From Bacillota bacterium (lineage in GTDB: Bacteria; Bacillota; Sulfobacillia; Sulfobacillales; Sulfobacillaceae), in contig JAMDDZ010000038.1 in the NCBI GenBank assembly GCA_023488565.1, forward strand, positions 1-7,475: DNA of 7,475 bases, in the 5' to 3' direction. Of this stretch, positions 5,230 to 7,475 are shown in pieces (position 1 is the stretch's first letter; each line of letters begins with the position of its first letter). The translations under genes were made by a program, and so were the position numbers. A model generated the notes under the pieces. The model made no database searches. It was not told where the DNA came from and was given only the letters and a program-made list of their open reading frames with translations.

Positions 5230-6585
5230 ATGATTCCGGTCACCGAGGCTATGGTGCAGGATACCGATGCGTGGTACGCTGCGTATGACCCATTATCCGT
5301 AACCGATAAGGTCACATTTATTCGTGACACCCTCGACTTCGCGCTTACCGATGAGTTTTTAGAGGAAACCGGGTTCTCGATTGTGATAAGCGAGCTCGAA
5401 GCGCAGGCTGGACCGATTGCCGTCGCGCCCGTTATAGAAAAAATACGTGACAGGCTCCCCGCCTTTCACTATCGCGAAATCCAGTATCTAGAAGATATCA
5501 TGGTTATTCAGGGGCTCTTTTTGGGAGACCTCAAAAAGACCGCAGTCGCCGCCGCGTATTTCCGCGAGGATCCGGAACGCTTCGCTGACTATTATTTGAC
5601 CACCTTCCGCTTCTTGGTCCTCTACGGGGCCCATGATATCGCGCGGGCCCAGGCCGAAGCCGGCTTGCTACCGCTACGCAACTCTCAAATGTTGATAGCC
5701 GGAGCCGAAGAAGGTCTGGCACAATTCCTCCTGTTGGACTATGCGCAAACCCTCTATGTTCGTCGATCAACCGATGAGCCTCTCGATGCCGCAGCGTTCG
5801 TCAAGGAATACCGTCGGCTTTGGCCACTCGGCACCGACGCCGATGCCGACTTCTTCTACCAGCGCCTGGCCAACCCTAAACCGGGGCCTAATCCCTCATG
5901 GCGCCACGATCTCCAAAGCCAGGTCAGCATGCGGTCAGCTCTCTTTTGGTCCTTCCTCATCGAGATGTACGAACAACGCCATATGGCCTTTGCCGTTGCC
6001 GCCGCTCTTTGGAACACGGTCTGGCGCTTCCTACAACAGCACAAGGGTTCTGCTAATACCGTCTGCTTCCCGACCGAGGCGGAGTTAGATCGACACCTAG
6101 CCCAACTCACCTCCATTGTCTCCACCCACGACGATGACGCCTTTACCTTACTCTGGGGCCTCCCTTACGTGGCCAACTTTCTCCACAATCAGGGCTTTAC
6201 GAGAGACGATGAGCTTGTCCACCTTAAATCCCTCGCCAAGACATTCCAAGCCAGGCTAATCCAGGCCGTGCCGCACGATCTCTGGCAATATGACTACGTG
6301 CACCGCTGGGATCCGCCAGAGGGTACCGATTTATTAGAATGGGATAAAGAGATCCATCAATTTCAAGAAAGTTTCACAGCGGCGCGGCCCGAATCGCCGT
6401 CCCCTTGGTCGTTGCCAACCGAAAATCTTCCCTTCGCTTTTGATTTGCGCGATCTCGCCCCCAGTAAGGGTCCTATGGATCCTTTCTTTGAGACCAATCC
6501 CCAGGGACGACGTCACCATGGGGATCCCAAAAGGAAATCTCGGGAAAAGAAAAATCGCAAAAAGTCCCGACAAAAGCGCCACTAA
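5230..6585 (+). CDS. Helical protein of unknown function with polybasic C-terminal tail
   Basis: A 451-residue protein I do not recognise. It appears soluble and almost wholly alpha-helical, rich in Ala, Leu, Phe, Tyr and Trp, and resembles helical-repeat (TPR-like) proteins in texture without a clear repeat consensus. Notable stretches are FADYYLTTFRFLVLYGAHDI (118-137), AEEGLAQFLLLDYAQTLYV (159-177), FWSFLIEMYEQRHMAFAVAA (239-258) and LWGLPYVANFLHNQGF (308-323). There is no signal peptide and no long membrane segment. Residues about 384-420 are Pro/Ser-rich and linker-like. Residues 427-451 are dense in Lys, Arg and His (PKRKSREKKNRKKSRQKRH at the end), suggesting binding to nucleic acid, ribosome or acidic partners. 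It is probably co-transcribed with the HTH gene at 4720. No catalytic motif is visible and no function is assigned. Long frames on the other strand here are shadows. Confidence 0.8.
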   Translation: MIPVTEAMVQDTDAWYAAYDPLSVTDKVTFIRDTLDFALTDEFLEETGFSIVISELEAQAGPIAVAPVIEKIRDRLPAFHYREIQYLEDIMVIQGLFLGDLKKTAVAAAYFREDPERFADYYLTTFRFLVLYGAHDIARAQAEAGLLPLRNSQMLIAGAEEGLAQFLLLDYAQTLYVRRSTDEPLDAAAFVKEYRRLWPLGTDADADFFYQRLANPKPGPNPSWRHDLQSQVSMRSALFWSFLIEMYEQRHMAFAVAAALWNTVWRFLQQHKGSANTVCFPTEAELDRHLAQLTSIVSTHDDDAFTLLWGLPYVANFLHNQGFTRDDELVHLKSLAKTFQARLIQAVPHDLWQYDYVHRWDPPEGTDLLEWDKEIHQFQESFTAARPESPSPWSLPTENLPFAFDLRDLAPSKGPMDPFFETNPQGRRHHGDPKRKSREKKNRKKSRQKRH

Positions 6586-7280
6586 TACGGGAACGGGCGA
6601 CGGAACGGACACGACAGCGATTATGGGCTAGACTGGTTTGTGGCTTGGCCTATTGGGCGCCATTGGTATGGGGACTCACAAGATTTACGGATTTGAGCCA
6701 CAGTATCCGGTGAAATTAAAGGACGTTCTGCATGCGTATCGATGACCATCTCGACACTGTCATAGAACGGTCCCGACAGGTCATCTTCGGGCTGACCAGT
6801 AAAAGTCCGCGCTGATGTTCAACGTTTACCCCGTCTTCCCCTGGCATGCTTTCGAATTTGCATGGCAATCTGCTCTTGGGAAGTGTGATAGAGGAACCGG
6901 CTGCCACCGAGCAGGACTTCCTTCGCGGATTATCAAGCGGACTGATGATAGCGACCTCCTCAACGAACGGCACATCATTTTGCTCGTGGGAACGCAGCAT
7001 GTCCACGAGCCCGAATCGACCGGAATAGACATGTCCTTTCTCGGGCCGTTGCGCGGATAGCACCTCATTTGGATAACACATGACATACTTCGATTATAGC
7101 CACGGCGAATAAAATAAGAAGTCGACATTCTGGCCGTTTCAAGAGGCAGTCTAATGTCCGGTTGGCAAAAACCCAGCCGCTTAACCCGGCACGGTCGCTG
7201 AGACAGCAGCCATTCACACCATTCGCCGCTGCGAAATCAGAGCCCTTTGAAGCGACTCCTAACTTTTCCAATCGTAATGT
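6586..7280. other. Stretch without a recognisable gene
   Basis: After the stop at 6585 I see no strong terminator. The longest frames are overlapping pairs on opposite strands, at 6716-7081 minus (121 codons), 6826-7128 minus, 6815-7060 plus and 7065-7295 minus. None has a good ribosome binding site or a domain I recognise. The minus-strand frame at 6716-7081 reads somewhat like protein (VPFVEEVAIISPLDNPRRK), but so do its antisense partners, a pattern typical of a decayed or shadow-rich region. A nested dyad is present at 6741-6785. Confidence 0.4.
6741..6785. repeat. Nested dyad
   Basis: GATGAC at 6741-6746 pairs with GTCATC at 6780-6785. Inside, CTGTC at 6757-6761 pairs with GACAG at 6775-6779, with the left arm interrupted by ten unpaired bases. 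No T-run follows. The role is unknown and chance is possible. Confidence 0.3.
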
Positions 7281-7475
7281 ATGGTTGGAACACATTGCGG
7301 TACCCCGGGGCCCCGGTTTCTCGCTGCCTTTGTTTCGTTGGCCACCTCAAATCTGCCACACCGGGTGACGTGGAAGACGGCGGTAAGTGCAGCTGTAGCT
7401 GGAACTGTATTACTTTTGTTGGTAAACTTAAGAAGCACGGCTCGTATGCGCGTCCAAATTTCCTCTTTGGGCTAT
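7281..7475 (+). CDS. Possible partial gene with hydrophobic N-terminal segment, runs off the window
   Basis: The frame is open from ATG 7281 to the window end (65 codons). GTG 7365 is an alternative and perhaps better start. From there the product would begin VTWKTAVSAAVAGTVLLLLV, a short positive N-terminus followed by an uninterrupted hydrophobic stretch, then NLRSTARMRVQISSLGY. This resembles a signal anchor or signal peptide. No clear ribosome binding site precedes either start, so the call is weak. The family cannot be judged from this fragment. Confidence 0.3.
   Translation, partial: MVGTHCGTPGPRFLAAFVSLATSNLPHRVTWKTAVSAAVAGTVLLLLVNLRSTARMRVQISSLGY

Noticed and set aside
6590..6715. 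Hydrophobic stretch LVCGLAYWAPLVWGL in a plus-strand frame after the 451-aa gene
   Set aside because: No start codon with a ribosome binding site and an early stop; probably chance.
7304..7316. GC-rich self-complementary run CCCCGGGGCCCC
   Set aside because: Short, with no T-run and no neighbouring gene end that would need a terminator.
1..7475. CRISPR array, tRNA or rRNA genes
   Set aside because: No regularly spaced repeats and no tRNA or rRNA-like sequence seen on either strand.

Overview
The window reads as a bacterial accessory region. The strong AAGGAGG-type ribosome binding sites, a ROK-type sugar regulator and the kinds of IS elements present suggest a Gram-positive Bacillota. An acidophile such as Sulfobacillus or a relative is my guess, but nothing here proves the genus.

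Bases 1-1737 are insertion-sequence debris. The window opens inside a Tn3-family TnpA fragment (3-125). Next comes a 3' stump of an IS630-family element (168-303), then about 600 bases without a convincing gene. That gap holds a two-part hairpin (505-552), a short direct repeat, and a 240-base segment bounded by 23-base imperfect inverted repeats (646-885) that looks like a MITE or the remains of an IS. An IS3-family element lies on the minus strand, with an intact OrfA and a broken, truncated OrfB. It ends at a perfect 20-base palindrome (927-946).

Bases 1738-3018 carry the one clearly intact recognisable regulator, a ROK-family repressor (NagC/XylR/Mlc type), with its own promoter and several small palindromes that could be operators. 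Twenty-two bases after its stop a second IS630-family copy begins (3041-4098). Its terminal repeats are good, but its transposase is dead: it has a TAG stop, an internal deletion that removes most of the DNA-binding region, a frameshift and a TGA stop. This copy shares its last 136 bases (four mismatches) with the stump at 168-303 in the same orientation. Beyond it, on the minus strand, is the N-terminal part of an MFS transporter with about three frameshifts (4097-4538).

Bases 4664-6585 look like a plus-strand operon. A promoter is followed by a small excisionase/MerR-like DNA-binding protein (104 aa), a possible 70-residue overlapping ORF, and a 451-residue helical protein of unknown function with a very basic C-terminal tail. 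Between the two larger genes the sequence can form two mutually exclusive hairpins, resembling an attenuator. This cassette is the part of the window most likely to be undescribed.

From 6586 to 7280 I find no convincing gene. The window ends inside an open frame encoding a hydrophobic segment, possibly the start of an exported or membrane protein.
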